Below are positions 18,451-27,823 of a stretch of DNA of 64,000 nucleotides, in pieces. Each line of letters begins with the position of its first letter. Within the stretch, counting starts at the first letter, position 1. The notes beneath the pieces are model-generated. The model saw only the letters and a list, made by a program, of their open reading frames with translations. It was not told the DNA's origin and did not search any database. The DNA is taken from assembly GCF_017948485.1 (NCBI RefSeq), contig NZ_JAFFSX010000002.1, positions 496,001 through 560,000 of the forward strand, read 5' to 3'. Both the position numbers and the translations under genes were made by a program. The stretch is from Streptomyces sp. GESEQ-35 (lineage in GTDB: Bacteria; Actinomycetota; Actinomycetes; Streptomycetales; Streptomycetaceae).

Positions 18451-19821
18451 GTGTCCGCCCCCGCCCACCCCGTCGACGAAAAACTCCCCGCCGCCAAGAT
18501 GGCGACGACAGGCCTGCAACACGTGGCCGCCATGTACGCGGGAGTCGTCGCCCCACCCCTGATCATCGGCGCGGCCATCGGCCTCTCCGGCACCGAACTG
18601 ACCTTTCTCACCGGCGCGTGTCTGTTCACCGCGGGCCTCGCCACCTTCCTCCAGACCATCGGCATCTGGAAGATCGGCGCCCGGCTGCCGTTCGTCAACG
18701 GCGTCACCTTCGCCGGTGTCGCCCCCATGACCGCGATCGTCGCCTCGACCGAGGACAAGTCCGACGCGCTGCCGGTCATCTTCGGAGCGGTGATCGTCGC
18801 AGGTGTCCTCGGCTTCATAGCCGCCCCCTTCTTCAGCAAGGCGGTCCGCTTCTTCCCGCCGGTCGTCACCGGCACGGTGATCACCCTCATCGGTGTCTCG
18901 CTGCTGCCGGTCGCCTTCGGGTGGGCCCAGGGTCCGGACCCCGCGGCGGACGACTACGGTTCGACGACCTACCTGGGCCTCGCGGCCGCAACGCTCGTGA
19001 TCGTGCTGCTCCTTCGCCGCTTCACCCGCGGCTTCGTCAAGCAGGTCGCCGTACTGCTCGGCCTGGTGGTGGGCACGCTGATCGCGATCCCGTTCGGGGC
19101 CACGGACTTCGGACCGGTCGCGGACGCGGACGTGATCGGCTTCCCGACCCCGTTCCACTTCGGCGCACCGCAGTTCCAGGTCGCGGCGATCGTGTCGATG
19201 TGCGTCGTGATGGTGGTCTCGATGACCGAATCGACCGCGGACATGCTGGCGTTGGGCGAGATCGTGGAGCGCCCGGCCGACGAGAAGACCATCGCGGCGG
19301 GCCTGCGCGCCGACACGCTCGGCTCGGCGCTCAGCCCGCTCTTCAACGGCTTCATGTGCAGCGCCTTCGCCCAGAACATCGGCCTGGTCGCGATGACGAG
19401 GATCCGCAGCCGGTACGTCGTCGCCACCGGCGGCGGATTCCTGGTGCTGATGGGCCTGTGCCCGGTGGCCGCCTCGCTGATCGCGGTCGTACCGCGCCCG
19501 GTGCTCGGCGGCGCCGGCGTGGTCCTGTTCGGCTCGGTGGCCGCGAGCGGTATCCAGACGCTCGTCCGGGCGGGCCTGGAGAAGGACAACAACGTCCTGA
19601 TCGTGGCCGTCTCACTTGCCGTCGGGATCATCCCGATCACCGCGCCGGAGTTCTACCACGCCTTCCCCGAGACGGCGAGGATCGTCCTGGACTCGGGCAT
19701 CTCGACGGGGTGTGTGGCGGCGGTGGTCCTGAACCTCCTCTTCAACCACCTCGGCAGGTCCCGGCAGGCCGACGACGACGTCACGGCGCCGATGGAACCG
19801 GTCCATCAGCCGATCACGTAA
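18451..19821 (+). CDS. Uracil-xanthine permease (NCS2 family)
   Basis: The 456-residue polytopic protein has about 12-14 predicted helices and the NCS2 family hallmarks: an HVAAMYAGVVAPPLIIG segment in the first helix and an FNGFMCSAFAQNIGLVAMT signature near residue 300. It imports xanthine, urate or uracil with protons; which one cannot be read from the sequence. The neighbours indicate a purine. The start is a GTG behind GGAGG. Its 3' end overlaps the convergent chitosanase gene by 16 nt. Confidence 0.92.
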   Translation: MSAPAHPVDEKLPAAKMATTGLQHVAAMYAGVVAPPLIIGAAIGLSGTELTFLTGACLFTAGLATFLQTIGIWKIGARLPFVNGVTFAGVAPMTAIVASTEDKSDALPVIFGAVIVAGVLGFIAAPFFSKAVRFFPPVVTGTVITLIGVSLLPVAFGWAQGPDPAADDYGSTTYLGLAAATLVIVLLLRRFTRGFVKQVAVLLGLVVGTLIAIPFGATDFGPVADADVIGFPTPFHFGAPQFQVAAIVSMCVVMVVSMTESTADMLALGEIVERPADEKTIAAGLRADTLGSALSPLFNGFMCSAFAQNIGLVAMTRIRSRYVVATGGGFLVLMGLCPVAASLIAVVPRPVLGGAGVVLFGSVAASGIQTLVRAGLEKDNNVLIVAVSLAVGIIPITAPEFYHAFPETARIVLDSGISTGCVAAVVLNLLFNHLGRSRQADDDVTAPMEPVHQPIT

Positions 19822-20615
19822 CTGTCCCCGTACACCTTCCACTCGAGCGGTGTGCCGAGGTCGAGATTGCCCTTCTTCAGAAAGATCCGTTGGGCGTTCT
19901 CGACCCGGCTCACATCGCTGTGCGCCTCCTCCTGCTTCATCGCCCACACCCGGGCGTCCAGGAAGGCGTGCAGATACGTCTTCTCGCCGCCGCCCTCGGC
20001 CGGGGTCCCGGCGTTCTTGCGGGCACGCTTGCGTATGCCGCCGAAGCTGAGGCTGTCGGTGCCGGGGCCGTGCATGACCATGGCGTCGTAGTAGACGAAC
20101 TGGCCCAGCGCGCCGAGACCGTCCTTCTTGGCCCGCGCGACCGCCGGGTCGAAGTATCCGCGGTCCCGCTCGTCACGCTGGGCCCTGCGGAACGCCGACG
20201 TCCTGGCGGCATTCCGCCAGGCGGCGACGAACCCCGCGCCCAGCCCCTGGTGCGAGTCGGTGCCGTCCACCGCGCGCAGCGCGGGCAGGTAGGCGGCCAG
20301 CGGATTGCCGGGGACACGCTGCGTGTACAGCTCGACGAGGGCGAGCATGTCGCTCGTACCGGAGCAGAAACCGATGATCCCGGCGGTGTAGCCACGGCCG
20401 TCGCCGATGTCCTCGATGTACGTGTACTGCGCCGCCCAGTCCAGCGAGGAGTTCTCCGCGCTGGACACCAGCCGCATCGCGAGCTCCTTCTTCTCCGGAT
20501 CGTCCAGGCCGGTCGTCGAGGCCGCTTCGGCGGACGGCCACAGTGAGGTCAGCACCGCGGTACCGAAGGCGGCGAGAACGCTGCGGCGGGCGGCTTTACT
20601 GCGAAGGATCGGCAC
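19806..20615 (-). CDS. csn: Secreted chitosanase, glycoside hydrolase family 46
   Basis: The 269-residue protein begins with an export signal (KAARRSVLAAFGTAVLTSLWP...AEA; the twin arginine suggests possible Tat export). The mature GH46 domain has the catalytic Glu in VSSAENSSLDW and the catalytic Asp in YIEDIGDGRGYTAGIIGF, as in Streptomyces N174 chitosanase. It hydrolyses chitosan outside the cell. GTG 20615 was chosen because GGGAG lies 5 nt upstream. It has no evident link to purine metabolism. Confidence 0.93.
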   Translation of the reverse strand: MPILRSKAARRSVLAAFGTAVLTSLWPSAEAASTTGLDDPEKKELAMRLVSSAENSSLDWAAQYTYIEDIGDGRGYTAGIIGFCSGTSDMLALVELYTQRVPGNPLAAYLPALRAVDGTDSHQGLGAGFVAAWRNAARTSAFRRAQRDERDRGYFDPAVARAKKDGLGALGQFVYYDAMVMHGPGTDSLSFGGIRKRARKNAGTPAEGGGEKTYLHAFLDARVWAMKQEEAHSDVSRVENAQRIFLKKGNLDLGTPLEWKVYGDSYVIG

Positions 20616-20697
20616 GTCATCTCCCAGGAGCGAGCTGTGCGAGGCAGTCGGAGACTGGCCCTCGAACCTGGGAACGCGGTGAGGTGACATGAGGAAC

Positions 20698-21297
20698 TCA
20701 CTGTGAGCCGGGACCGGGCCACGCCATGAGGTTCGCGAACAACTCGGCCTGCTCGACGGCGTCGTCGAGCGCGTGGTGCGTGTGCCGGCGTCCCGACAGC
20801 AGCTCGCGCGGCATGGTCCCCTTGGCCACCGCCCGCAACGGCAGGCCCGCCTTCGTCGCGTACAGCGTCTTCATGTCCAGGCAGCCCGAGTGCCCGAAGG
20901 GACTCGCCCCGGTGAAGCGGATCAGGTACCAGTACAGGAACATCCAGTCGTACGACGCCGGGTAGCCGCACATCACCGGCTGCGCGCCGACGCTCACCTC
21001 GCGCACCCACTCGGTGAACTCGGCCAGGGCGACGGCCGGCTCCGCTCCCTCGCGGGCCAGCCGATCCCGGTCGAGCCCGCTCACCGCGAGCGCCTCGGGA
21101 ACGAACTCGTCGCTGATCGGGCGGAGTTCGCGGTAGAAGGTGTGCTTCTCGGGGTCGGCGGGAGTGAACCCGTCGGCGCCCTGAACCCCGGCGACCGCCG
21201 CGCCGAGGCTCAGCATCGAGTACGGGCCGGGAATCGGGCCGTCCGCCTCGATGTCGACGGAGATGTACTGGCTGGGTTTGCTGCGTCGTGCGGCCAT
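20698..21297 (-). CDS. DEDDh-type 3'-5' exonuclease
   Basis: The 199-residue protein contains Exo I YISVDIEADGPIPG (acidic pair in DIEADG), an Exo II-like region CGYPASYDWMFLYWYL and Exo III HHALDDAVEQA, with the catalytic His and Asp. It resembles DnaQ/RNase T-type exonucleases that trim single-stranded DNA or RNA. It stands alone between the chitosanase and an MFS exporter. Its substrate is unknown. Confidence 0.85.
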   Translation of the reverse strand: MAARRSKPSQYISVDIEADGPIPGPYSMLSLGAAVAGVQGADGFTPADPEKHTFYRELRPISDEFVPEALAVSGLDRDRLAREGAEPAVALAEFTEWVREVSVGAQPVMCGYPASYDWMFLYWYLIRFTGASPFGHSGCLDMKTLYATKAGLPLRAVAKGTMPRELLSGRRHTHHALDDAVEQAELFANLMAWPGPGSQ

Positions 21298-21352
21298 GAG
21301 TGTCGAGCATCGCAGCTCGCGGACGTGGTCCGCATCCGAATTCGGCTGCCGA

Positions 21353-22792
21353 CTATCGGGTACGGTCCACCGCTCCCGGGCGCAGCACAGCGGCCGCCAG
21401 TGCCAGCGCCCCCACCGCGATCACCGTCGCCACCCGGAACGCCAGCTGATAGCCCTCCGCGGTGGCCGACACCAGCTCCGCGCCACTGTCCAGCAACCCG
21501 TCGGTCCTGCTCGCCGCCAACGTGGACAGCACCGCCAGACCCAGTGAACCGCCCACCACCTGCGTGGTGTTGAACAGCCCGGAGGCCAGGCCCGCGTCCT
21601 CCTCGTGGGCCCCGGTCATCGCCAGTCCGGTCAGTGCGGGCATCGCGGCGGCGAAGCCGGTGGCGAGCAGGAGAAGGGGCGGGAGTACGTCCGTGACGTA
21701 CGAGCCGTCCACCGTGGCCCGGCTCAGCAGGGCCATGCCGGCGACGATCAGCACGAGCCCCGCCAGCAGCACCCGGTACGCGCCGAACCGGCCGATGGTG
21801 CGCGCGGACAGGCCCAGCATCAGCACGCCGATCGCGACCGGGGCCGGCAGGAACGCCGTGCCGGTGGCCAACTCGCCGTATCCGAGGACCCGTTGGATGT
21901 AAAGCGCGCCGATGAACTGGAAGCCGTACATCGTCGCGATCATCAGGATCTGGACGGCGTTCGCGCCGGTCAGCAGGCGGGAGGCGAACAGACGCAGCCG
22001 GAGCAGCGGACGGGCGGCACGCGCCTGGCGGAGCGTGAACGCCACGAACAGGGCGAGGGCGAGCACGGCCAGCAGCAGGGTGGTGGTCAGGTCGCGGTCG
22101 CCGGAGCCGACTATGACGTACACCGTGAGCATCAGCGCGCCGGTGACCAGGGCCGCTCCCGGATAGTCGGCGCCCCGGCCGAGGCCCTCGCCCCGGTCCG
22201 GCGCCAGGACGCGGAGCGCCGCCAGCCATGCGACCACGCCGATCGGCAGGTTGATCAGGAAGATCCAGTGCCAGCCCAGGGCCTCGGTCAGCGCCCCGCC
22301 GAGGAACGTGCCGAGCGCGCCGCCCGCCGCGCCGACCGCGCTGAACACCGCGATCGCACGGGCCCGTTCACCCGGCTCGGGGAACAGTGCGACCAGCATG
22401 CCGAGGACGACGGCCGAGGTCATGGCCCCGCCCAGCCCTTGCAGGGCGCGAGCCGTGATCAGCATGCCCTGGCTGCCGGCGATCCCGCAGAGCACCGAGG
22501 CCGCCGTGAACACCGTGAGACCGGCGGCGAACATCCGCTTGCGGCCGATCAGGTCACCGAGCCGGCCGGCCAGCAACAGCAGACCGCCGAACGGGATCAG
22601 ATAGGCGTTGACCACCCAGGCCAGGCCCGGGCCGCTGAAGCCGAGGTCGCTCTGGATCGCCGGCATCGCGACCGTGACGATGCTGCCGTCCAGGATCGTC
22701 ATCAGCGTCCCCGCGCACAGCACGACGAGGGACGCCCAGCGGGAGTACGTTCGGTGTGGTGCGTGTGTGGAGCGCTCGATCAGGGACGACAT
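21353..22792 (-). CDS. MFS drug exporter, DHA2 (EmrB/QacA) type
   Basis: The 479-residue membrane protein has the DHA2 motifs LDGSIVTVAMPAIQ in TM1, LAGRLGDLIGRKRMF between TM2 and TM3 and HWIFLINLPIGV around TM5-6; about 14 helices are expected. It should export toxic compounds by proton antiport. It diverges from an HxlR regulator across 110 nt containing a palindrome, the usual arrangement for a ligand-controlled exporter. Confidence 0.9.
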   Translation of the reverse strand: MSSLIERSTHAPHRTYSRWASLVVLCAGTLMTILDGSIVTVAMPAIQSDLGFSGPGLAWVVNAYLIPFGGLLLLAGRLGDLIGRKRMFAAGLTVFTAASVLCGIAGSQGMLITARALQGLGGAMTSAVVLGMLVALFPEPGERARAIAVFSAVGAAGGALGTFLGGALTEALGWHWIFLINLPIGVVAWLAALRVLAPDRGEGLGRGADYPGAALVTGALMLTVYVIVGSGDRDLTTTLLLAVLALALFVAFTLRQARAARPLLRLRLFASRLLTGANAVQILMIATMYGFQFIGALYIQRVLGYGELATGTAFLPAPVAIGVLMLGLSARTIGRFGAYRVLLAGLVLIVAGMALLSRATVDGSYVTDVLPPLLLLATGFAAAMPALTGLAMTGAHEEDAGLASGLFNTTQVVGGSLGLAVLSTLAASRTDGLLDSGAELVSATAEGYQLAFRVATVIAVGALALAAAVLRPGAVDRTR

Positions 22793-22848
22793 GGCGGTCC
22801 GCCTCCGTATTCGCCGTGGTTCTCCGTATGACCCATAGGGGCACTACT

Positions 22849-22862
22849 TGTAACGGGGTACA
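22849..22862. promoter_or_regulatory. Palindrome between HxlR regulator and MFS exporter
   Basis: TGTA-6 nt-TACA, flanked further out by CACT (22842-22845) and AGTG (22868-22871), lies in the divergent spacer. It is a candidate HxlR operator. Confidence 0.4.
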
Positions 22863-22902
22863 TCGTGAGTGACCATGGGAGTGGGGGTAAGGAGGCAGTT
22901 CG

Positions 22903-23304
22903 ATGTCCCAGAGGAACACCGGTGTAACCGCCCAGGTCGTGAACGCGCACGCGTGCCCGGTCCGCGAAGTTCTTGACAGGGTGGCGGGCAAATGGAGCGT
23001 CCAGATCCTGGTGGCCGCCGCGCACGGCCCGATCCGCTTCACCGAGTTGGAGCGCAGCATCGAGGGCATCAGCCGCCGCATGCTGACCCTGACGCTGCGC
23101 AACCTGGAGCGCGACGGACTCGTCACGCGCACGGTCCACCCGACGGTGCCGCCCAAGGTGGAATACGAACTCACGCCGGTCGCCCGCGAGTTGCACGAGA
23201 CACTGCAACGGCTCACGGACTGGGCGGAGCGCAATCGCGTCTACATCGCCGAGTCGCGTGCCGTCTACGACACCGAGCACCGGCCGGAGTTGACGGACGC
23301 CTGA
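22903..23304 (+). CDS. HxlR-family winged-helix regulator
   Basis: The 133-residue protein has the HxlR signature CPVREVLDRVAGKWSVQILV, with its conserved cysteine, followed by the DNA-recognition region GISRRMLTLTLRNLERDGLV and a wing. Members sense reactive electrophiles or oxidants through that cysteine, or other small ligands. It probably represses the divergent MFS gene (inference from layout). Confidence 0.9.
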   Translation: MSQRNTGVTAQVVNAHACPVREVLDRVAGKWSVQILVAAAHGPIRFTELERSIEGISRRMLTLTLRNLERDGLVTRTVHPTVPPKVEYELTPVARELHETLQRLTDWAERNRVYIAESRAVYDTEHRPELTDA

Positions 23305-23511
23305 GGCCGGCGGGTGTTCAGCGTCCCTGAAGCCCGCGGTTCCTCAATGCCCCGGAATCAGACGGTCCGTCAATTTCTTCGCTCCGGTGGGAACTTGTCC
23401 GTGTACTGGACCGTTGTCGGTTTTGCAGGCATGTATACGCATGACTGACCACTCCGCGTCCGGTGGGGACCGGCCGCGGAGTACGGGGGACAGAAAACCG
23501 GGGGTAATGCA

Positions 23512-25218
23512 GTGCACCGACACCATCGTGAGACCTACTACGTCGTCGACGAGGGCCGGATCTTAGAATTCGAGAAGGGACAGGCCGCCGCGCGCGTGCC
23601 GACCGCGACCGAACAGCAGATGGCCTTCCGCTTCTCCAGGTTCGGCAAGAAGAAGGGCGCCCCGCTGGACGAGGAGCTGCGCGCCAAGCTCGCCGCGGCC
23701 ATGACCACCGTGGGCCAGGAGGGCGACGACCCGGACTCGGGCGCGCCCGGCACACCGATCCCGGCGGGCTTCACCTACCTCGGCCAGTTCGTCGACCACG
23801 ACCTGACACTCGACCGCACCCAGGTGGGCCTGGGCGACCCGGTCCCCGTCGAGGACCTCGTGCAGGGCCGCAGCCCGGCCCTCGACCTCGACTCGCTCTA
23901 CGGCCTGGGCCCGGACCACTCCAGCAGCGCCCGGTTCTACGAGCCGGACGGCCACCTCAAAATGGGTACGACGCTCGGCGTGCCGTTCCCGCCTGACCTC
24001 CCGCCCGCCAACACCGACCAGAAGGGCTTCGACCTGGCCCGGGCCGGCGAGACGGTCGGCGGCACCCGGGCCGACCAGCGCGCCCCGCTGATCCCGGACG
24101 CGCGCAACGACGAGAACCTGGCCGTCGGCCAACTGCATCTGGCGTTCATCCGCTTCCACAACCGCGTCCTCGACCGCCTCGCCGAGCGCGGAGTGCCCGA
24201 GCGCCGGGCGTTCCGCATGGCCCGGGAGTCGGTCGTCAAGCACTACCAGTGGGTGCTGCGCACCGACTTCCTGCCGCGCATCGTCGACCCGGAGATCGTC
24301 GAGCGTGTCTTCACCCGCGGGCGGCGCCACTTCGAGGTGCCGGGGCGGTCCCGGCCCGGCGACCTGCCGACGATGCCCGTCGAGTTCTCCGTCGCCGCCT
24401 ACCGGCTCGGGCACAGCATGGTGCGCACCGCCTACCAGTGGAACAGCGTCTTCCGCGTGGGCGGCCCCGGCGGTATCGCCACGCTCGGCCTGTTGTTCCG
24501 CTTCAGCGGCACGGCGGGCAACCTCACCCCGCCCGACCCGAACAACCCGGGTGACCTGAGCGACCTCGACGACCCGAACGCGGGGGAGAACCTGCGGCTG
24601 CCCAGCAACTGGATCGTCGACTTCCGCAGGCTGTTCGACTTCGGTGAGGCGGGCCGTGACGACCTGGTCGTGCCCAAGGGCGAGTTCAACCTCGCCAAGC
24701 GGATCGACACGCTGCTCGTCGACCCGCTGGCCGCGCTGCCCACCGGCACCTTCGACGGCCGCGGCCGCCCGGCCCCGCCGCCGATCCAGCGCAACCTCGC
24801 CTTCCGCAACCTCACCCGGGCCGGGATGGTCGAGCTGTCCACCGGACCGCAGCTCGCCGAGCAGATGCGCATCAAGCCGCTGACGGCGGACCAGATCCTC
24901 AAGGGCACGGGCGGCGCCGAGCTCGACGGACTGACCCCGACGGAGCGGGAGTCGCTGGTGGCGCACACCCCGCTCTGGTTCTACATCCTGCGCGAGGCCG
25001 AGGTGAACGAACGCCGTCCCGGCCGCCTCACCGGCGTCGGCGGCACCCTTGTCGCCGAGGTCTTCCACCGCGCGATGGAGGGCAGCCGCACGTCGATCGT
25101 GAAGCACCCGGGCTGGCGCCCGAGCCTGCCGTCCCATCGCAAGGGCGCATTCACCATGGCGGACCTGCTGCTCTTCGCCTTCGAGGACGACGCGGACCTG
25201 TTGAACCCGCTGGGCTAG
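23512..25218 (+). CDS. Animal-type heme peroxidase family protein, with a TTA codon
   Basis: The 568-residue protein is of the myeloperoxidase/cyclooxygenase-like superfamily. The distal segment GQFVDHDLTLD carries the heme-ligating Asp and catalytic His near residue 100. The Arg/Glu segment RNDENLAVGQLHLAFIRFHNRV is near 200, and the proximal His lies in YRLGHSMVRTAYQWN near 305. There is no signal peptide. Codon 18 (23563-23565) is TTA, the rare leucine codon read by the bldA tRNA, within the otherwise GC-rich gene. The substrate is unknown; halide or lipid oxidation are family roles. It stands alone. Confidence 0.88.
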   Translation: MHRHHRETYYVVDEGRILEFEKGQAAARVPTATEQQMAFRFSRFGKKKGAPLDEELRAKLAAAMTTVGQEGDDPDSGAPGTPIPAGFTYLGQFVDHDLTLDRTQVGLGDPVPVEDLVQGRSPALDLDSLYGLGPDHSSSARFYEPDGHLKMGTTLGVPFPPDLPPANTDQKGFDLARAGETVGGTRADQRAPLIPDARNDENLAVGQLHLAFIRFHNRVLDRLAERGVPERRAFRMARESVVKHYQWVLRTDFLPRIVDPEIVERVFTRGRRHFEVPGRSRPGDLPTMPVEFSVAAYRLGHSMVRTAYQWNSVFRVGGPGGIATLGLLFRFSGTAGNLTPPDPNNPGDLSDLDDPNAGENLRLPSNWIVDFRRLFDFGEAGRDDLVVPKGEFNLAKRIDTLLVDPLAALPTGTFDGRGRPAPPPIQRNLAFRNLTRAGMVELSTGPQLAEQMRIKPLTADQILKGTGGAELDGLTPTERESLVAHTPLWFYILREAEVNERRPGRLTGVGGTLVAEVFHRAMEGSRTSIVKHPGWRPSLPSHRKGAFTMADLLLFAFEDDADLLNPLG

Positions 25219-25243
25219 ACGGGGAGTTCTTCACCTCAACCCT

Positions 25244-25273
25244 GGGCGACGGTGGAGGCGGCCACCGTCGCCC
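25244..25273. terminator. Bidirectional terminator between peroxidase and thioesterase
   Basis: A perfect 12-bp inverted repeat GGGCGACGGTGG/CCACCGTCGCCC with a 6-nt loop lies between the convergent stops. Confidence 0.7.
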
Positions 25274-25289
25274 GGGGCGCGCGACCCGC

Positions 25290-25712
25290 TCACAGACCGA
25301 ACAGGCCCGGATCGGACGCCAGCTCCTTGAAGCGCTCCTGGGGTGCGGCGACCAGCTTGCGCGCCTTGAGGTCCAGCAGCCCGCCGACCCCCGTGACCTC
25401 GGCGGCCACCGTGCCGTCGGCCTTGCGAATCGTCTGCTCGATACGGAACGTCTTGCCCTCGCCCCAGACGAAGTCGCAGGTCACCTCGACCTCGTCACCC
25501 GCGAGCAGCTCGCGCTTGTAGCGGATGGTGGTCTCCAGGGCCACCGGCCCGACACCCTGGGCGATGAGGCCGGCCTGGCTGATGCCGGCCGCCTGGAGGA
25601 GCGACCAGCGGGCGTGCTCGGCGTAGTTGAGGTACACGGCCTGGTTGAGGTGACCCTGCACATCGGTCTCGTACCCGCGGACGGTCACCGGGACGGAGAA
25701 CGGCTCGCTCAC
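25290..25712 (-). CDS. Acyl-CoA thioesterase (hot-dog fold, 4HBT type)
   Basis: The 140-residue single hot-dog protein carries the 4HBT signature RGYETDVQGHLNQAVYLNYAEHARW, with the catalytic Asp replaced in sequence context by Asp of YETD. It hydrolyses acyl-CoA thioesters; the substrate is unknown. The next gene upstream starts 67 nt away and encodes an unrelated hypothetical. Confidence 0.87.
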   Translation of the reverse strand: MSEPFSVPVTVRGYETDVQGHLNQAVYLNYAEHARWSLLQAAGISQAGLIAQGVGPVALETTIRYKRELLAGDEVEVTCDFVWGEGKTFRIEQTIRKADGTVAAEVTGVGGLLDLKARKLVAAPQERFKELASDPGLFGL

Positions 25713-25778
25713 GGTTTTCCCTTCACGTTTTCGGCGTCGCGCATTCGACGATCTGATCGAGAGATCTTGGCATGCCCA

Positions 25779-26444
25779 TCAGGTCCGGCGCGGGGAGGCC
25801 AGCAGATACCGGATCCGTGTGCGCGGCTCGGTGTACTCGCCGACCTGCCAGCCCGCCTTCTCCAGCGTGGCCGCGCAGGCACGCAGCGCCTCGACGCCCG
25901 GCTCGTGCACGGCGACGGCCTCCGGCTGCGGGGTCGCGATGACGCGGTAACCGGAGGAGTCCTGTGCGGCGGGGTGTTGGGGCGCGTCCGGCCCGGCGGG
26001 GCGATGTCCGGCGGCCTCCAGGGCGAGGGCGGCGGCCTGCACCAGATGGGCGCGTTCCCAGCCGCACGGGCGGTCGGTGGCGCCGTGCGGATTGGTCATC
26101 CGGCGCAGCTCCAGCAGCCCTTGCCAGGCGCTGTGCACTTCACGGACACGGGAGGGCCCGGGCTCCGGCACCCCCGCCCCCTCCTCGCCGCCGACGCGGG
26201 CGGCGAAGACACCGGAGGCCTCGGCTGCCCGGGCGGCGGGCTCCGGGGCGGCCTCGGGGACTTCCTCCCGTATCCGATGCCCCGCAGGTGTCAGAAAGTG
26301 ATCGTGCGGTGGCCTCGGATGCCGGAAGGCGAGCCCCCGCTTCACCAGCGCATCGAGCTGCGCCTCCGTGCCCCTGAGCCGCCCGGTCACCGGATCGGCG
26401 GCGTCGATGACACGCCGCTGGGCGGCGGTCGGCGGTCGTGTCAT
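25779..26444 (-). CDS. Hypothetical protein (221 aa)
   Basis: The N-terminal third resembles a winged-helix-like fold (RRVIDAADPVTGRLRGTEAQL...ALVKRGLAF...FLTPAGHRIR). A Pro/Ala/Glu-rich linker follows, then a helical middle (HSAWQGLLELRRM) and a C-terminal alpha/beta part ending RIRYLLAS. I recall similar unnamed Streptomyces proteins and have no function to propose. Codon use matches the neighbours. Confidence 0.7.
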   Translation of the reverse strand: MTRPPTAAQRRVIDAADPVTGRLRGTEAQLDALVKRGLAFRHPRPPHDHFLTPAGHRIREEVPEAAPEPAARAAEASGVFAARVGGEEGAGVPEPGPSRVREVHSAWQGLLELRRMTNPHGATDRPCGWERAHLVQAAALALEAAGHRPAGPDAPQHPAAQDSSGYRVIATPQPEAVAVHEPGVEALRACAATLEKAGWQVGEYTEPRTRIRYLLASPRRT

Positions 26445-26577
26445 GACGTACTCCTCCCCGGTCCTCGACCTCTCGGTCGGCCCATTCGAAGACTACGACG
26501 CGGGTCTGACAATCAGGCCGATGCAGAGCGCTCCGCGGGAAGTGAGCGATGGGCCGTCGATCGCCTGCGGGTCCGCT

Positions 26578-26645
26578 GTGGCTGGGCGCGCCCGCGCGGC
26601 GGAGCCGCATATCGATACAGCCCCGCGCCCCTGCGGGGCGCTGCC
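26578..26645 (+). repeat. Dispersed Streptomyces intergenic repeat, copy C (variant)
   Basis: The copy starts GTGGCTGGGCGCGC like the others. The centre (GCAGTTC) is replaced by about 30 nt containing GGCGGAGCCGC. It ends with the shared hairpin GCGCCCC-TGC-GGGGCGC (26625-26641). It lies between two minus-strand genes, downstream of the phosphatase stop. Confidence 0.7.
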
Positions 26646-26662
26646 GACTTCACCAGGCCCGC

Positions 26663-27265
26663 TCAGGACGGCCGAGGCCTGATGTTCCACCCCGCGATCA
26701 CCGGCCGGCCATGCTCCGTGCTCAGTCGGCCCAGAGTCCCGGTCGCGAGCTGGAACAGTGCCCCGTCCGACGGCGGCAGTCCGAGCCGGCGGGCGGTGAG
26801 GACGCGCAGGAAGTGGCCGTGGGCCACCAGGACGATGACGCCCTCGGTGTTCGCGAGCGCGGCGTCGACCTTGCCGAGCATGCGGTCCGCGCGTTCGCCG
26901 ACCTGTTCCGGAGTCTCGCCGGGATGCGAGGGCGGCCCCGGTGCGACCCCGTCCGTGAACAGGAACCAGCCGGGCCGCTCACGCTGGATCTCGACGGTGG
27001 TGACGCCCTCGTACCCGCCGTAGTCCCACTCCCGCAGGTCCACATCGACCCGCATCTCCTGAAGCCCGATGAGCTGTGCCGTCTCCCGCGCCCGTTGCAA
27101 CGGGCTGACGAACGCGGCCCCGACCCGGTGCGAGCGGATCAGCGGAACCAGGCCGCGCGCCTCTTCCCGCCCGCGCTCGGTCAGCGGGACGTCCGTCCAG
27201 CCGGTGTGCCGCCCCGACCTGGACCACTCGGTCTCACCGTGTCTGACCAGCAGAAGATCACCCAT
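26663..27265 (-). CDS. Histidine phosphatase family protein (phosphoglycerate mutase-like)
   Basis: The 200-residue protein has the catalytic LLVRHGETEWS at the N-terminus (phospho-His in RHG), the second Arg in SPLQRARETA, the acid in LREWDYGGYEG and the second His in VLVAHGHFLRVL. It belongs to the acid-phosphatase/PGAM branch; the physiological substrate cannot be told. It is 3 nt from the HAD-domain gene upstream, so the two are probably cotranscribed. Confidence 0.9.
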   Translation of the reverse strand: MGDLLLVRHGETEWSRSGRHTGWTDVPLTERGREEARGLVPLIRSHRVGAAFVSPLQRARETAQLIGLQEMRVDVDLREWDYGGYEGVTTVEIQRERPGWFLFTDGVAPGPPSHPGETPEQVGERADRMLGKVDAALANTEGVIVLVAHGHFLRVLTARRLGLPPSDGALFQLATGTLGRLSTEHGRPVIAGWNIRPRPS

Positions 27266-27268
27266 GCC

Positions 27269-27802
27269 TCACAGGCTATGAGCCCACCGCTCCAGCCGCG
27301 CGAACTCGGGATCCCGAAGCCCGAGGCGCGGGTCGATCCGCAGCAGCAGCGCGGGCCCCTCGTGGTGCTCGGCGACATGCCGGACGTCGAGGTCCGTGAT
27401 CATGTCGTCGACCCACACGAAGGGCCTGCCCGCCGCCCACTCCACGACCCGCCGGGTCTTCCAGTACAGCCCGTCCGGGTCCTCGGCGAACAGGTTGGTG
27501 AACTCGATGACCGGCAGATCCCCCGGCAGTCCGATCACCGGGGCGATCATCTCGTTGGCCTCGTGCATCCAGGTGGTCGCCCAGGCCAGCTCGTACGGCA
27601 GGGCGCGCAGCCGCGCCCCGTGCCCGGGGTGCAGCCGCACCCGAAGCCCCCTGCGCAGCCGTCGCGACCCCGGTGCCTGCCGGTTCGTCCAGCCCGAGGG
27701 GTGCAGCCGGCGCGTCACATAGCCGCGGTGCCGGGTGAACAGCGCGCGGTACGGGTTGAGAGGGCCGTCCACGTCCAGGAGGAGCAGCGGCAGATTGCTC
27801 AT
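27269..27802 (-). CDS. HAD-domain protein
   Basis: The 177-residue protein begins PLLLLDVDGPLNPY, a HAD motif I (DxDG). Later a WVDDMITDLD segment provides the motif IV acids, and ATTW lies in the middle as motif II. It lacks a large cap, as in secreted or actinobacterial HAD-like proteins of unknown substrate. It precedes the histidine phosphatase gene by 3 nt. Confidence 0.82.
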   Translation of the reverse strand: MSNLPLLLLDVDGPLNPYRALFTRHRGYVTRRLHPSGWTNRQAPGSRRLRRGLRVRLHPGHGARLRALPYELAWATTWMHEANEMIAPVIGLPGDLPVIEFTNLFAEDPDGLYWKTRRVVEWAAGRPFVWVDDMITDLDVRHVAEHHEGPALLLRIDPRLGLRDPEFARLERWAHSL

Positions 27803-27823
27803 GGGAAGCGACCTACCCGCGCG

